This document shows positions 10,478 to 20,676 of a stretch of DNA of 64,000 nucleotides, piece after piece. The stretch lies in contig NZ_PCOC01000002.1 in assembly GCF_002975205.1 (NCBI RefSeq), positions 821,001 to 885,000 of the forward strand. The letters are read 5' to 3'. The notes under the pieces were generated by a model, which searched no databases, was not told where the DNA came from, and saw only the letters and a list, made by a program, of their open reading frames with translations. Source of the stretch: Ochrobactrum vermis. Lineage in GTDB: Bacteria; Pseudomonadota; Alphaproteobacteria; Rhizobiales; Rhizobiaceae. Position 1 is the first letter of the stretch; every line of letters starts with the position of its first letter. Made by a program: the position numbers and the translations under genes.

Positions 10478-11080
10478 ATGGATCCGGCTTTGACGACGGG
10501 CGTTCCACCGGCCGAGGCCTTCGGCCACGTCCGTATTATTATCGGCATGATCCTGGGCTTGTGCGTTTCACGCCTTTTGACTGGGTTGGCGCGTTTTATC
10601 CAGCATCCCGGCAAGCAGAAAATCTATCCGGTTCACCTCGCGTGGGTGGGCTTCATTCTGCTTTCGGTCATCCATTTCTGGTGGTTCGAGTTCAGCTTGC
10701 GCACCATTCCGCTATGGACCTTCGAGAAATATCTGTTTGTGATTTTCTATGCGGGACTGTATTTTTTGCTCAGCACGCTGCTCTTCCCCGACAGTATGGA
10801 AGAATATACTGGCTATCGTGATTACTTCATTTCCCGGCGCAAGTGGTTCTTCGGCATTCTGGCGTTGGTCTATGTGGTCGATTTCATCGATACGCTGTTG
10901 AAGGGAGCCGATCACTACCGGCTCTATGGTATCGAGTATCCGATTCAGGTTGCTTGCTTCATCCTGTTCAGTCTAATCGCGGTTTTCTGGGATAATCGGC
11001 GCTATCATGCGATTTTTGCAGCCGTCGCGCTGATTTACCAGATCACCTTCACACTGCGCCACTTCGCAACATTGAGCTGA
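10478..11080 (+). CDS. Multi-pass membrane protein of unknown function
   Basis: A 200-residue protein with about six predicted membrane helices and short loops, including aromatic-rich segments (IHFWWFEF) and a cytoplasmic RDYFISRRKW stretch. I do not recognise a named family. The start at 10478 has a clear ribosome site (ggagag). It stands alone, divergent from proC, with 250 bases between them and no obvious shared operator. The stop is followed within four bases by a palindromic repeat that may serve as its transcript end. Confidence 0.7.
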   Translation: MDPALTTGVPPAEAFGHVRIIIGMILGLCVSRLLTGLARFIQHPGKQKIYPVHLAWVGFILLSVIHFWWFEFSLRTIPLWTFEKYLFVIFYAGLYFLLSTLLFPDSMEEYTGYRDYFISRRKWFFGILALVYVVDFIDTLLKGADHYRLYGIEYPIQVACFILFSLIAVFWDNRRYHAIFAAVALIYQITFTLRHFATLS

Positions 11081-11083
11081 TTG

Positions 11084-11175
11084 GAGCGCATCCCGAAAAG
11101 TGTGAAACGATTTTCGGAACAAGATGCGCGTAAAGACAGAAAGCGAGAGCATGTTTCCCGAAAGTGGGAACCACT
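11084..11175. repeat. Bru-RS-like palindromic repeat (half copy plus a second small palindrome)
   Basis: The first part (11084-11128) carries gagcgcatcccgaaaagtg and pairs with agatgcgc, as in the second half of the repeat at 3378-3479. It is followed by another short palindrome, gtttcccgaaagtgggaac. It fills the gap between two convergent genes and ends at the stop codon of the HD hydrolase. Confidence 0.65.
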
Positions 11176-11772
11176 CTACGTCCGTCGTTCTGCATTGCGC
11201 CGGGTTTCCGTGTCCACGATTTCGCGAAACTGGCGCAACAGCGGATGGCGTTCGGTCTGCTTGACGCCGTAGTCGAGATTGAATGCGTAGTCAAAATCCG
11301 GCGGATTGAGCCCGATATTATGTTGCATCATGGTTTCGAGCTTGTCGAAGCCCTTCGCAAATATAGCTTCCATCGATCTGCCTTCGCTGTAGTCCGCCCA
11401 AAGTTCTGCGATTTCCGTGCGCAGATCGTCCGGCAGGGGTGCGCACAGCGTCATGAGGTCGGCTTTTTCGCGCTCTGCACGTCCATCGTCAGCAGATTGA
11501 TGGATCGCAGGCACATCGCCGGAAATAGCCTCGCCCAGATCGTGGACGATGCACATCTTGATGAGTTTCAGCCGGTCGCAATCGCCCAGCTCACGGTCGA
11601 ACAGCGTCGCCAGAAGGCATAGTCGCCAGCTATGCTCGACCGTGCTTTCCGGTCGACCCTGTGAGGTATGGCCGGAACGCAGAGTGCTTTTCAACCGTTC
11701 TGCATTCTGGATAAACTGGATTATGCCACTCAGCCGCTCCGGATCGATCGGTTGCTCCATTTTGGCGTTCAT
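11176..11772 (-). CDS. HD-domain hydrolase, YfbR/HDDC2-type 5'-nucleotidase
   Basis: A 198-residue HD-superfamily phosphohydrolase. The metal-binding residues are visible as TVEHSWR (about 45-51), the HD pair in CIVHDLGEAISGDVP (about 73-87) and a later Asp in GFDKLETMMQH. The HDLGEAISGD pattern fits the HDDC2/YfbR group, which removes phosphate from deoxynucleoside monophosphates. The exact substrate is inferred from family only. The start ATG at 11772 has a ribosome site (ggaga). The gene is a single transcription unit. Confidence 0.82.
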   Translation of the reverse strand: MNAKMEQPIDPERLSGIIQFIQNAERLKSTLRSGHTSQGRPESTVEHSWRLCLLATLFDRELGDCDRLKLIKMCIVHDLGEAISGDVPAIHQSADDGRAEREKADLMTLCAPLPDDLRTEIAELWADYSEGRSMEAIFAKGFDKLETMMQHNIGLNPPDFDYAFNLDYGVKQTERHPLLRQFREIVDTETRRNAERRT

Positions 11773-11890
11773 GGCGGTCTCCTGATTTATCTGTATGAAT
11801 CAATACATATAATTGCAATTTTAACGGTTTATTTGCCATGATGAATATTAATCTGGATCAATAGCCACGGGTGAAACGCGGGACGGAGCA

Positions 11891-13582
11891 ATGGTGGAAC
11901 GGGACAGAGAGAGGAGACGTGCGGCTGCGCGCCCACTTCTGGCCTATGCGCCGGAATTCCTTGAGCTTGTGCCACCTGTCCAGGTAACCGAGAACAATGA
12001 CGACGAGCGCGAACATCAGAGGCGTCGCGAGGAACTGCTGCGCCGCAAGCAGGATCTGTTGGACGCAGAAGAGAGCGAACGGATAGATCCGAAGGCGGAT
12101 ATGCAGGGCCGGATGAATGCCGTTCGGGAGGCGCTTGAAGCCAATCTCGAAGGTTCTTCGATCAAGGCGGAGCCTGCACCGGAAACGGCTCCATCGCCCA
12201 CCGCCCTGAAGCCTGAAAACGAGCCGCCACCACTACCGCGCCGCAGGCGGCGCTGGGGACTTCTGGCTGGTTTCACGCTGCTGGGCGGAATTGTTGGAAC
12301 CACATATGCTTTTCTGGTGCCGCACCAATATGGCGCAACGGCTTCGCTGCAGGTTTTCCCACCAGAGCGCCGCAGCGAAATTGCCTCGAATGTGGTTCTG
12401 GAACGTGCTGCGCAGATGGCACGCATTGAACGTGCCTCTGATCTCGGCGCTCCTTCGTTTCTGGAGGAGTTGCGCATTCGTCTGAATAGGTTGCTGCCGG
12501 AAGACCAACAATCTCCGGTGTCAAAAATGTCGGGTGCTGAATTGCTGCGTGAGCGCCTTGATTTCACGCAGGCGCTCGACAGCGGCACGGTGAATATTGA
12601 GGCCACGGCCGACAAGCCGGAAATGGCAACACTTTTGGTCAATGCCGTTGCGCAGGCATTTCGCGATCATCTGCAGGGCGGTGCGGAGCTGGGCGGGTCA
12701 GAGAGTGATCTTCCAGTGCGCTTGCAAAGTCTGGAGACGGATGCCGAAGCGGCACGGCTGGCGGCAACAGCTTTTCGTGTCAGCCGCGATTTTGGTGATG
12801 ACGACAACAAGACCGCGCTTCAACGCGAATTCGCCGATAGCAAGGCCGAGACGGCGCGCATTGCAGCAGAGGCTAACAGCCTGAACGGCGCAACTGCCGA
12901 GAGCCTTGCCGAAAAGGGCGTACCGGAAACCATGCGATCCGGAGTGCTCGGTGTGCTGGTGGAGCGTTATCGTGCAGCAGGGAAGGGCGCCGAAGCAAAG
13001 CAGATTGACGCGGAAATTGACAAGGAGATTTCCAGCCAGCGCAGCATTTTACAGGCCGATCTTAAGAATGCGGTCGAACGCGAGCAAAAGGCAGCCGCTG
13101 CCATTGCGGGTTTTGGCTCGACGCCTGCTACGGATGAGGACAGAGCCCGTCTGCAAATGCTGGAACGCGATGCGGCGGCAAAGCAGGCGCTGTTTGAAGA
13201 ATTTCAGATGCGCGCGGCGCGGGGCGAACCTGCCTCGGCAGGTTCTGCTGCGACCGTGCGGATTGTCACGCCAGCCATGGCAGGGCAGAACCCGCGCGAT
13301 CTCTCGCCGCAAGGGATTATCGTGCTTGGATTGCTGGGCGGATTTTTGCTTGGCCTTCTTTCGATGATGTTGGCTGGTCGCAAGCCCCGGTCGTCGGTCA
13401 AGAGTGAAGCCGAGCCGGAAGAGGTTCTGGAACCCTATGGCGAAACCCGGCTTGCCGCCGTTATCCGCGAAGCCAATGCGCGCTGGGAAGCCGAGAATGA
13501 CGCCACCCATCGACCCACGGAAAATGCGGCCCTCGGTCGTGCCATCGATGATGTGCGTTCATCCCGTATCACAAGGCTTTAG
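11891..13582 (+). CDS. Wzz/GumC-type polysaccharide chain-length or export protein
   Basis: A 563-residue protein with a long charged, Arg/Glu-rich cytoplasmic N-terminus (about 1-120, with a proline-rich run before the membrane). A first membrane helix near 121-144 leads to a large coiled-coil periplasmic region, and a second helix lies near 475-495, followed by a basic, disordered cytoplasmic tail. This two-helix layout and the segment after helix 1 (YGATASLQVFPPERR) fit the Wzz/GumC family. It lacks a C-terminal tyrosine kinase. No polysaccharide genes flank it, so its pathway is not shown here. The start ATG at 11891 has ggacggag upstream. Confidence 0.72.
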   Translation: MVERDRERRRAAARPLLAYAPEFLELVPPVQVTENNDDEREHQRRREELLRRKQDLLDAEESERIDPKADMQGRMNAVREALEANLEGSSIKAEPAPETAPSPTALKPENEPPPLPRRRRRWGLLAGFTLLGGIVGTTYAFLVPHQYGATASLQVFPPERRSEIASNVVLERAAQMARIERASDLGAPSFLEELRIRLNRLLPEDQQSPVSKMSGAELLRERLDFTQALDSGTVNIEATADKPEMATLLVNAVAQAFRDHLQGGAELGGSESDLPVRLQSLETDAEAARLAATAFRVSRDFGDDDNKTALQREFADSKAETARIAAEANSLNGATAESLAEKGVPETMRSGVLGVLVERYRAAGKGAEAKQIDAEIDKEISSQRSILQADLKNAVEREQKAAAAIAGFGSTPATDEDRARLQMLERDAAAKQALFEEFQMRAARGEPASAGSAATVRIVTPAMAGQNPRDLSPQGIIVLGLLGGFLLGLLSMMLAGRKPRSSVKSEAEPEEVLEPYGETRLAAVIREANARWEAENDATHRPTENAALGRAIDDVRSSRITRL

Positions 13583-13765
13583 TCAGATCGCGCAAGCGTT
13601 TTGCGTTCGGAAACTTCATAAAATCCTGCATTGTCGCGCATTCGCCAATTGTCATCGGGCGTCATGACGCTTATGGGCATGTGTGTGAAAAAGATGTCGT
13701 GTATCTCCCAGACACGCAGTTCCAGACACTCAGGCCCGATATCACGAAAGAACGGAGCGCTCGCT

Positions 13766-14665
13766 ATGGCTCAATTGATAGATGGCAAGAAGCTCGCCGA
13801 GGATGTGGTTTCCACGGTGAAGACCGAAACCCAAAAGCTCGTGGCTGCAACCGGCATCGTGCCCGGTATTGCGGTGGTCATTGTCGGTGAAGACCCGGCA
13901 AGTCAGGTCTATGTTGCGTCCAAGAGCAAGAAGGCCAAGGAATGCGGCTTTCATTCCGTTCAGCACGATCTGCCGGAAACGGTATCGGAGCAGGAATTGC
14001 TCGACCTGATCGAGAGCTTGAACAACGATCCCGCCATCCATGGCATTCTGGTGCAGTTGCCACTGCCGAAGCATATTGACTCAGGCCACGTTATCCAGAC
14101 GATTTCGCCTGATAAGGATGTCGACGGTTTCCATTTCATCAATGTTGGCAAGCTTGGCACCGGCGAGGTTGAAACGGCTTTCGTTCCCTGCACGCCGGCA
14201 GGCGCAATGATCATGATCGAGCGGGTCCATGGCCGCGATCTTTCGGGGCTCAATGCCGTAGTGATTGGGCGTTCCAACATCGTCGGCAAGCCGATGTTCA
14301 ATCTTCTGCTCGCAGCCAATGCCACCGTCACGGTTGCGCACAGCCGCACCAAAGACTTGTCCGCGATTGCCCGCACGGCGGATATTCTGGTTGCTGCTGT
14401 TGGCCGCCCGCAGATGGTCAAGGGTGATTGGGTCAAGCCCGGCGCAACGGTGATCGATGTCGGTATCAATCGCATTCCGGCACCGGAACGAGGCGAAGGC
14501 AAGACGCGACTGGTCGGCGATGTCGATTTCGCGGAAGCAGAAAAGGTTGCCGGAGCGATTACGCCGGTTCCGGGCGGCGTCGGTCCAATGACCATCGCCA
14601 TGCTGATGGCGAACACGCTGACTGCCGCCTGCCGCACTGCTGGCGTGAAAAAGCCAGTTTTTTGA
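13766..14665 (+). CDS. folD: Bifunctional methylenetetrahydrofolate dehydrogenase / cyclohydrolase
   Basis: A 299-residue FolD that interconverts 5,10-methylene-, methenyl- and 10-formyl-tetrahydrofolate with NADP in the cytoplasm. The catalytic region [13 protein letters not shown] (residues 49-61, Lys53) and the NADP-binding signature GRSNIVGKP are present, as is the late [12 protein letters not shown] segment. The ATG at 13766 matches the family N-terminus ([11 protein letters not shown]). A longer reading from 13631 is unlikely. Two terminators lie beyond the stop. Confidence 0.96.
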   Translation: MAQLIDGKKLAEDVVSTVKTETQKLVAATGIVPGIAVVIVGEDPASQVYVASKSKKAKECGFHSVQHDLPETVSEQELLDLIESLNNDPAIHGILVQLPLPKHIDSGHVIQTISPDKDVDGFHFINVGKLGTGEVETAFVPCTPAGAMIMIERVHGRDLSGLNAVVIGRSNIVGKPMFNLLLAANATVTVAHSRTKDLSAIARTADILVAAVGRPQMVKGDWVKPGATVIDVGINRIPAPERGEGKTRLVGDVDFAEAEKVAGAITPVPGGVGPMTIAMLMANTLTAACRTAGVKKPVF

Positions 14666-14673
14666 CACAATTG

Positions 14674-14699
14674 AACTGCGTTTTTCGCGCAGTTTTATT
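14674..14699 (+). terminator. Intrinsic terminator of folD
   Basis: Stem aactgcg (14674-14680) with cgcagtt (14688-14694), followed by a T-rich end (ttttatt). It lies 9 bases after the folD stop. Confidence 0.75.
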
Positions 14700-14718
14700 C
14701 CCGTTTTGATGGTTTGAG

Positions 14719-14749
14719 AGGCAAAACAGCCGAAATCGCTGTTTTGCCT
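14719..14749. terminator. Bidirectional terminator between folD and edd
   Basis: A 12-bp perfect stem, aggcaaaacagc (14719-14730) with gctgttttgcct (14738-14749), has a 7-base loop. It sits between convergent folD and edd and can act on both. Confidence 0.8.
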
Positions 14750-14768
14750 TAATTTCATTCGGGCGTTT

Positions 14769-16592
14769 TCAGAACACCGAAGCGCCTTCGTCGGCCCGCC
14801 CGGCGATCTGCCGGAAGGCGCGGAACAATTCGCGTCCCATGCCATGTTCGTTGCCGGAAAGATCAGGGCGGTCTTCGCCACGATCATTCAGCAGCATCAC
14901 ATTGACGAGAACTTCCAGAGTGCCATTCACGGCATCCAGACGAATGACATCGCCGTCGCGGATCTTGCCGATGGCACCGCCGTCAAGCGCTTCCGGCGTG
15001 ACATGGATCGCGGACGGAACCTTGCCTGATGCACCAGACAAACGACCATCGGTGACAAGGGCGACACGCTGGCCACGATCCTGCAAAATACCCAGAACCG
15101 TCATCAGCTTGTGCAGCTCCGGCATGCCGTTGGCTTTCGGGCCCTGATAGCGGACCACGGCGATGAAATCGCCGGTCAATTCGCCAGCCTTGAACGCCGC
15201 CTGCATTTCGGCCTGATCGTTGAACACCCTGGCGGGTGCTTCGATGACCTGACGCTCCGGCTTCACGGCGGAAACCTTGATGATCGCATTGCCAACATTG
15301 CCGGTCAGAACCTTGAGGCCCCCGGTCGGCTGGAAAGGAGCATGGATCTTGGCCAGCACTTTGTCGTCGCCGCTTTTCTCGGGCACTGGCTCGCGTATGA
15401 CCGTGCCATCGACACCCAGCTTCGGTTCAATGGCGTAAGGACGCAGACCTTCGCCGAACACGGTGCGCACATCTTCATGCAGGATGCCGCCATCGAGCAA
15501 TTCGCGGATCAGGAAGCCCATGCCGCCTGCGGCATGGAAATGGTTCACATCGGCAAGCCCGTTCGGATAGACACGCGCTAGAAGCGGTACCACATCCGAA
15601 ATCTCGGAAATATCGTGCCATGTCAGCTTGATACCGGCGGCAGCTGCCATGGCGATCAGATGGATCGTATGGTTGGTCGAGCCGCCGGTGGCATTGAGAC
15701 CGATGACGCCATTGACGAAGGAACGTTCGTCCAGCATTTCGCCGACTGGCGTATATTCATTGCCGCAGGCAGTGATCGCCAGCGCGCGCTTGGCGGCTTC
15801 GCGGGTCAAGGCGTCACGTAGCGGCGTGCCCGGATTGACGAAGGACGCGCCCGGCAGGTGCAGGCCCATGATTTCCATCAGCATCTGGTTGGAATTGGCG
15901 GTGCCGTAGAAAGTACAGGTGCCGGGACCGTGATAGGACTTCGATTCCGATTCCAGCAGCTCAGCACGCCCGACCTTGCCTTCCGCGTAAAGCTGGCGGG
16001 TCTTGGCCTTTTCGTCATTGGGCAGGCCGCTGGTCATCGGACCGGCAGGCACGAACACGGCAGGCAAATGGCCGAAGGTCAGCGCGCCGATAATCAGGCC
16101 CGGCACGATCTTGTCGCAGACGCCGAGATAAACGGCGGCATCAAACATGTCGTGCGAGAGGCCGACGGCAGCGGCCATGGCGATGACTTCACGCGAGAAC
16201 AGCGACAGCTCCATACCTGCGAAACCTTGCGTAACCCCATCGCACATGGCAGGCACACCGCCTGCAACCTGCGCAACACCGCCCGCTTCGCGCGCAGCCT
16301 GCTTGATGAGCTGCGGAAAGGTCTCGAACGGCTGATGCGCCGACAGCATGTCATTATAGGCGGTGATGATACCGAGGTTCAGCACTTCATCGCCGATCAG
16401 CGCAGCCTTGTCGTGCGGGCCGCAGGCGGCGAAACCATGCGCGAGATTGGCACAGCCCAGAACAGCGCGTTTTGGCTTGTTGGATGAAGCCTCGCGCACA
16501 CGGCCAAGATAGGCGTCGCGGGTTGGCTTGGACCGTTCGCGAATGCGGGCGGTGATTTCCTGTATGCGTTTATGAGCGGACTGCATGGGCAT
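14769..16592 (-). CDS. edd: Phosphogluconate dehydratase (Entner-Doudoroff)
   Basis: A 607-residue IlvD/Edd-family dehydratase that converts 6-phosphogluconate to 2-keto-3-deoxy-6-phosphogluconate. The iron-sulfur cysteine segments are visible: [15 protein letters not shown], the GVCDKIVPG motif and [18 protein letters not shown]. The KDPG aldolase gene eda is not nearby. The start ATG at 16592 has aggtg upstream. An in-frame TTG at 16610 is less likely. It is the last gene of zwf-pgl-edd, all on the minus strand. Confidence 0.95.
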   Translation of the reverse strand: MPMQSAHKRIQEITARIRERSKPTRDAYLGRVREASSNKPKRAVLGCANLAHGFAACGPHDKAALIGDEVLNLGIITAYNDMLSAHQPFETFPQLIKQAAREAGGVAQVAGGVPAMCDGVTQGFAGMELSLFSREVIAMAAAVGLSHDMFDAAVYLGVCDKIVPGLIIGALTFGHLPAVFVPAGPMTSGLPNDEKAKTRQLYAEGKVGRAELLESESKSYHGPGTCTFYGTANSNQMLMEIMGLHLPGASFVNPGTPLRDALTREAAKRALAITACGNEYTPVGEMLDERSFVNGVIGLNATGGSTNHTIHLIAMAAAAGIKLTWHDISEISDVVPLLARVYPNGLADVNHFHAAGGMGFLIRELLDGGILHEDVRTVFGEGLRPYAIEPKLGVDGTVIREPVPEKSGDDKVLAKIHAPFQPTGGLKVLTGNVGNAIIKVSAVKPERQVIEAPARVFNDQAEMQAAFKAGELTGDFIAVVRYQGPKANGMPELHKLMTVLGILQDRGQRVALVTDGRLSGASGKVPSAIHVTPEALDGGAIGKIRDGDVIRLDAVNGTLEVLVNVMLLNDRGEDRPDLSGNEHGMGRELFRAFRQIAGRADEGASVF

Positions 16593-16627
16593 GGGTATCA
16601 CCTGTGCCAATCTGGCTTGAATCGAAT

Positions 16628-17326
16628 TTAACTTGTCCAGTAAAGCTGGATCGGTGTGCGCGCATGATGGAAGACAGCCCGCACGGGCATTTCGTTCTCG
16701 TCATCGCCGGAGAGTGCCTTTTCGAGCGTTGCCTGCTTGGCAGCGCCTTCGATATGCAGAACCAGCATTTCGGCGTCGGCGATAATGGGAAGGGTCAAGG
16801 TCAGACGCTTTTCGCCTGCGCCCTCGGCATGAATGGGCAGGACGAGCGCCCGCGTTGCCGGATCGATCGCCTGATCGAGCCGGTCGGCACCGGGAAAGAA
16901 GGAGGCGGTATGACCGTCATTACCCATACCAAGCACCACCACGTCGAACGGACGGCGCAATGCGTCGATGCGGCTGGCAGCAGCAAGCGCTGCTGTTTCA
17001 GCCGTCGCCGCCGGATTATAGAGGCCAACGAACTTGGCCACGCCCGCATGATCGCGCAAAAGATGCTCGCGCACCAGCTTTTCGTTGGAACGCTCGCTTT
17101 CCACGGGCACGAAACGCTCGTCAACGAGGGTGATCGTGACGAGGTTCCAGTCGATCATCTTGCGGGAGAGCACTTCGAACAGCTTTAACGGCGTGGTTCC
17201 GCCGGAGACGGCCAAGGTGGCCTGTCCCCGTTCAGCAATGGCGGCATTCAGCTTGTTCGCAATGGCTTCCGACAGTGCCTGCGCCAGTTCCGTTCCGCTG
17301 GTAAAATCATGCCGTTCGATGCTCAT
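16628..17326 (-). CDS. pgl: 6-phosphogluconolactonase
   Basis: A 232-residue lactonase of the NagB/DevB type. It hydrolyses 6-phosphogluconolactone, linking Zwf to Edd. The sugar-phosphate loop [15 protein letters not shown], the segment VDERFVP and the late [14 protein letters not shown] motif are all present. The start at 17326 (MSIERHDF) has gggatgga upstream. Longer readings from 17341 or 17368 overlap the zwf end and add non-conserved residues. It lies 23 bases after zwf and 35 before edd, so the three are probably one operon. Confidence 0.93.
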   Translation of the reverse strand: MSIERHDFTSGTELAQALSEAIANKLNAAIAERGQATLAVSGGTTPLKLFEVLSRKMIDWNLVTITLVDERFVPVESERSNEKLVREHLLRDHAGVAKFVGLYNPAATAETAALAAASRIDALRRPFDVVVLGMGNDGHTASFFPGADRLDQAIDPATRALVLPIHAEGAGEKRLTLTLPIIADAEMLVLHIEGAAKQATLEKALSGDDENEMPVRAVFHHARTPIQLYWTS

Positions 17327-17349
17327 TCCATCCCTTTCCATGCAAAAAA

Positions 17350-18825
17350 CTAGAGGCTTTCGTGCCATGTGCGCCCGTCACGCTCGATAAGCGCGATGGA
17401 CGATGATGGTCCCCATGTTCCTGCTGTGTAGCCCTGCACAGGCTGGCTGTTCAATTCCCATCCCTGAAGGATCGGATCGACCCAACGCCATGCGGCTTCG
17501 ACTTCGTCGCGACGCATGAAAAGGGTCTGGTTGCCGCGCACCACATCCATGATCAGCCGTTCATAGGCATCCGGATTACGCTCACTGAAGGATTCGGCAA
17601 AGCTCATGTCGAGCGGCACGTGACGCAGGCGCATGCCGCCCGGACCCGGATCCTTGATCATCAGCCACTGCTTCACACCTTCATCGGGCTGCAAGCGGAT
17701 GACGAGCTGGTTGGCCATGACCTTGCCAGCGCTTTCGCCGAAGATGGAATGCGGGATCGGCTTGAAGGTCACGACGATTTCCGAAACGCGGGTCGCGAGG
17801 CGCTTGCCGGTGCGCAGATAGAACGGCACTCCGGCCCAGCGCCAGTTGGCGATTTCGGCTTTCAGCGCCACAAAGGTTTCCGTGTTGCTGGTTTCGCTTT
17901 CCAGATCCTCCAGATAACCGCGCACCGGGCCGCCAGCCGAAGCGCCGGCGCGATACTGGCCGCGCACTGTCACGTCTTCGACATTGGAATTGGTGATCGG
18001 TTTCAGCGAGCGCAGAACCTTGACCTTTTCGTCATGAACGGCATCCGCTTCAATCGATGAGGGTGGCTCCATTGCAACCAGGCACAGAAGCTGGAGAATA
18101 TGGTTCTGCACCATGTCGCGCAGCGCGCCTGCCGTATTGTAGTAACCGGCGCGGCCTTCAAGGCCAACGGCTTCAGCGACGGTGATCTGCACATGGTCGA
18201 TATGGGCGGAATTCCACAGTGGCTCATAGAGCGCATTTGCAAAGCGCAGCGCCATCAGGTTCTGCACGGTTTCCTTGCCCAGATAGTGGTCTATACGGAA
18301 AATCTGGTCTTCGCGGAAAACGTTGCCCAGCGTATCGTTGAGCGTCATGGCGGATTCGAGATCGCGTCCGATCGGCTTTTCGACAATGATGCGGGTGTCG
18401 CGGGTGATGAGCCCATGGCTTTTCAGGCGGGTGGCAATGTCGCCGAACAATGTCGGGCTGACCGCGAGGTAAAAAGCGCGAATCTTTTCCGGCTTCTTGC
18501 CGATCAGGGTCTTGAGAGCGTCCCAGCCTTCTTCGGACTTGGCGTCAACGGCAACATAGCTGACACGCTTCAGAAATTCATCGACCTGCATCTCGTCGAC
18601 TTCGGCAGGCTTGACGTGCTCATGAATGGCATCGCGTGCGAACTGCCGGTACTCGTCATCCGTCATGGCACTGCGTGAAGCGCCGATGATGCGCGTCGGG
18701 TCGGTGAGCTGACCTGCACGCTGACGCTGATACAGTGCCGGGATGAGCTTGCGTTCGGCAAGATCGCCGGAGCCGCCGAACACGATGCAGTCGAAAGGCT
18801 CTACCGGAATAGTCTGGCTGGTCAT
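17350..18825 (-). CDS. zwf: Glucose-6-phosphate 1-dehydrogenase
   Basis: A 491-residue NADP-linked enzyme that oxidises glucose 6-phosphate. The nucleotide-binding segment GGSGDLAERKL is at residues 17-27 and the active-site motif RIDHYLGKE at 177-185 contains the substrate lysine. Length is normal for the family. It is the first gene of zwf-pgl-edd and divergent from the SDR gene at 19107. The intergenic region (18826-19106) is AT-rich around 18900-18930 and must hold the promoters, but I did not find a clear operator. Confidence 0.96.
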   Translation of the reverse strand: MTSQTIPVEPFDCIVFGGSGDLAERKLIPALYQRQRAGQLTDPTRIIGASRSAMTDDEYRQFARDAIHEHVKPAEVDEMQVDEFLKRVSYVAVDAKSEEGWDALKTLIGKKPEKIRAFYLAVSPTLFGDIATRLKSHGLITRDTRIIVEKPIGRDLESAMTLNDTLGNVFREDQIFRIDHYLGKETVQNLMALRFANALYEPLWNSAHIDHVQITVAEAVGLEGRAGYYNTAGALRDMVQNHILQLLCLVAMEPPSSIEADAVHDEKVKVLRSLKPITNSNVEDVTVRGQYRAGASAGGPVRGYLEDLESETSNTETFVALKAEIANWRWAGVPFYLRTGKRLATRVSEIVVTFKPIPHSIFGESAGKVMANQLVIRLQPDEGVKQWLMIKDPGPGGMRLRHVPLDMSFAESFSERNPDAYERLIMDVVRGNQTLFMRRDEVEAAWRWVDPILQGWELNSQPVQGYTAGTWGPSSSIALIERDGRTWHESL

Positions 18826-19106
18826 CTATCGCTCTCTTCTTTTCTTGCGCAAATCAGTCTGCCTGTGGGCAGCATGCGATTTTCGCGCAGCCTTTGTCTA
18901 TTATCTAATCGATTTAAATTCAACAGTCGCAACGAGGCTTTCGCGGAAAATTGAAGAAATGACACGCTTTACCCGTCTTTCCCGACAGGTTAACCGCAAA
19001 TGCACACATGACATGTTCATCATAAGGCCATATTGGGACGATCAATCGCGTTTCAAGTGATTTGAGGACGGACAGGATTAGCAGGACATTGCCAAAGGAG
19101 AATGAC

Positions 19107-19856
19107 ATGAAGAGGCTGCAGGATAAGGTCGCAATCATCACCGGTGCCGGTTCGGGGTTCGGTTCGGGCATGGCGCGACGATTTGCAGCCGAAGGTGCCA
19201 AGGTTGTTCTCGCCGATGTGAACGTGAAGCGTGTCGAGGATGAACTTGCCGATATCGGCAAGAGCGGCCTTTCCGTGCAGGCGGATGTTTCGCGCAAGGA
19301 CGATATGGAACGCGTGGCGCGCACCGCCTTCGAAGCGTTCGGCCGCATCGACATCATGGTCAATAATGCCGGTTTCACGCATCGCAACATGCCGTTGACG
19401 GAAGTGACGGAGGATAGTTTCGATCTGATCGCCTCCGTGAATATGAAGGCACTTTATTACTCGACCCAGATTGTTGTGCCGATCATGGAGCATCAGGGCG
19501 GGGGCGTTATCCTCAATACAGCTTCGGCAACGGCACTGCGCCCGCGCAAGGGGCTCGTCTGGTACAGCGCATCCAAGGGCTGGATCATCAGCGCGACCAA
19601 GGCAATGGCACTGGAACTTGCGGACAAGAATATCCGCGTGAACTGCATCTGCCCGGCTGAAAGCGACGGTGAAGCACTGAAACTGTTCCTGGAGGAAGAC
19701 ACGCCGGAAGCGCGTCAGGCACTGAAAGCGACCATTCCTCTCGATCGGTTCTCGACGCCGGAGGATGTGGCGGAAGCAGCACTCTGGCTGGCCTCGGACG
19801 CCGCCTCCATGGTGACGGGGACGGCATTGAATATCGATGGCGGCTACTCCATCTGA
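19107..19856 (+). CDS. Short-chain dehydrogenase/reductase
   Basis: A 249-residue classical SDR oxidoreductase. The cofactor motif TGAGSGFG is at residues 12-19 and NNAG at 86-89. The catalytic Ser140, Tyr153 and Lys157 (YSASK) are in place, and the C-terminal IDGGYSI ending is typical. The Asp at 37 after the second strand favours NAD(H). The substrate cannot be told. The ATG at 19107 has a ribosome site (ggag at 19098). An upstream in-frame start at 19062 is less likely. It is alone on its strand. Confidence 0.88.
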   Translation: MKRLQDKVAIITGAGSGFGSGMARRFAAEGAKVVLADVNVKRVEDELADIGKSGLSVQADVSRKDDMERVARTAFEAFGRIDIMVNNAGFTHRNMPLTEVTEDSFDLIASVNMKALYYSTQIVVPIMEHQGGGVILNTASATALRPRKGLVWYSASKGWIISATKAMALELADKNIRVNCICPAESDGEALKLFLEEDTPEARQALKATIPLDRFSTPEDVAEAALWLASDAASMVTGTALNIDGGYSI

Positions 19857-19869
19857 GATTGCGGCTCTG

Positions 19870-19958
19870 GCGGCCTGCAAATGGCGTTGTTTTGCGCTTC
19901 CGGTGCTCATGTACCTAAAAGTACACTCCGCTCCGGTTCTCAAACTCCACCATTTTCG
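19870..19958 (+). repeat. Dispersed ~90-bp repeat, copy 2
   Basis: Matches the reverse complement of 4321-4409 along its length. The conserved centre reads tgctcatgta, then ctaaaagtaca, then cgctccggt. Here it fills the space between two convergent genes. Confidence 0.65.
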
Positions 19959-19984
19959 ACACGCCATGGCCGAAATCTACCGAG

Positions 19985-20635
19985 CTAGCTGTTGGCTTCG
20001 GCAAGGAAGTCATCAAATATGGCTTCCAGCCGCCGGTGCCGTTCACCGGCCATGAGTTTTCCGGTTTCCGTCTTGAAGCCGGAGGCGAGGCCGAACAGTT
20101 TGGTGCGGAAATGGTCGAGCGCGAAGCGCTTGTCATCCAGTGGGCGGTTTTCGGCATGCGGGTCGCGCCAGTCGTAAAGCGCACTGCCCATGCGGCCAGC
20201 AATGTAGAAACATCGCGCAGCGCCAATGACGCCGATAGCATCCAGCCGGTCCGCATCCTGCAGGATTTTTGCTTCTGTCGTGACAGGCTCGATATTGGCC
20301 GAAAAGCTGTGCGCCTCGATGGCATGGGCGGCAAGGCTGACGCGCGCTTCATCCCAGCCAAGACCGCGCAGCAGCACTGATGCCTTCTCCGCCGCCAGAC
20401 GTGAAGCGCGGTTTCTATCGGGCGAATTCTTCTCCACGCTCACGCAATCATGCAGCAGGGCTGCGGCGCAAAGCACTTCGGCATTGCCGCCTTCCTGACG
20501 CTGGATCGCGGCGGCATTTTTCCAGACGCGGGCAAGGTGGGACAGGTCGTGTGACCCGTCCTCGCCATGTTCGAGCGCGTGGGGCAGAAGCCTTTCGGCA
20601 AGCGTTTCGAAAGGCGCGAAGATATGTGCTGTCAT
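19985..20635 (-). CDS. HD-superfamily phosphohydrolase (YedJ-like)
   Basis: A 216-residue HD-domain protein. The metal ligands are seen in HDLSHLARVW (about residues 29-38), the HD pair in ALLHDCVSVEKN (about 59-70) and the late Asp in ILQDADRLDAIG. This ligand order fits the uncharacterised YedJ/PF01966 group of soluble HD hydrolases. The substrate is unknown. The start ATG is at 20635. It lies 41 bases downstream of the MFS gene on the same strand and may be transcribed with it. Confidence 0.82.
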   Translation of the reverse strand: MTAHIFAPFETLAERLLPHALEHGEDGSHDLSHLARVWKNAAAIQRQEGGNAEVLCAAALLHDCVSVEKNSPDRNRASRLAAEKASVLLRGLGWDEARVSLAAHAIEAHSFSANIEPVTTEAKILQDADRLDAIGVIGAARCFYIAGRMGSALYDWRDPHAENRPLDDKRFALDHFRTKLFGLASGFKTETGKLMAGERHRRLEAIFDDFLAEANS

Positions 20636-20676
20636 CTGGTTCTGGCCTGGCTTGGGGATTCGGAAGATGGCCGAAA

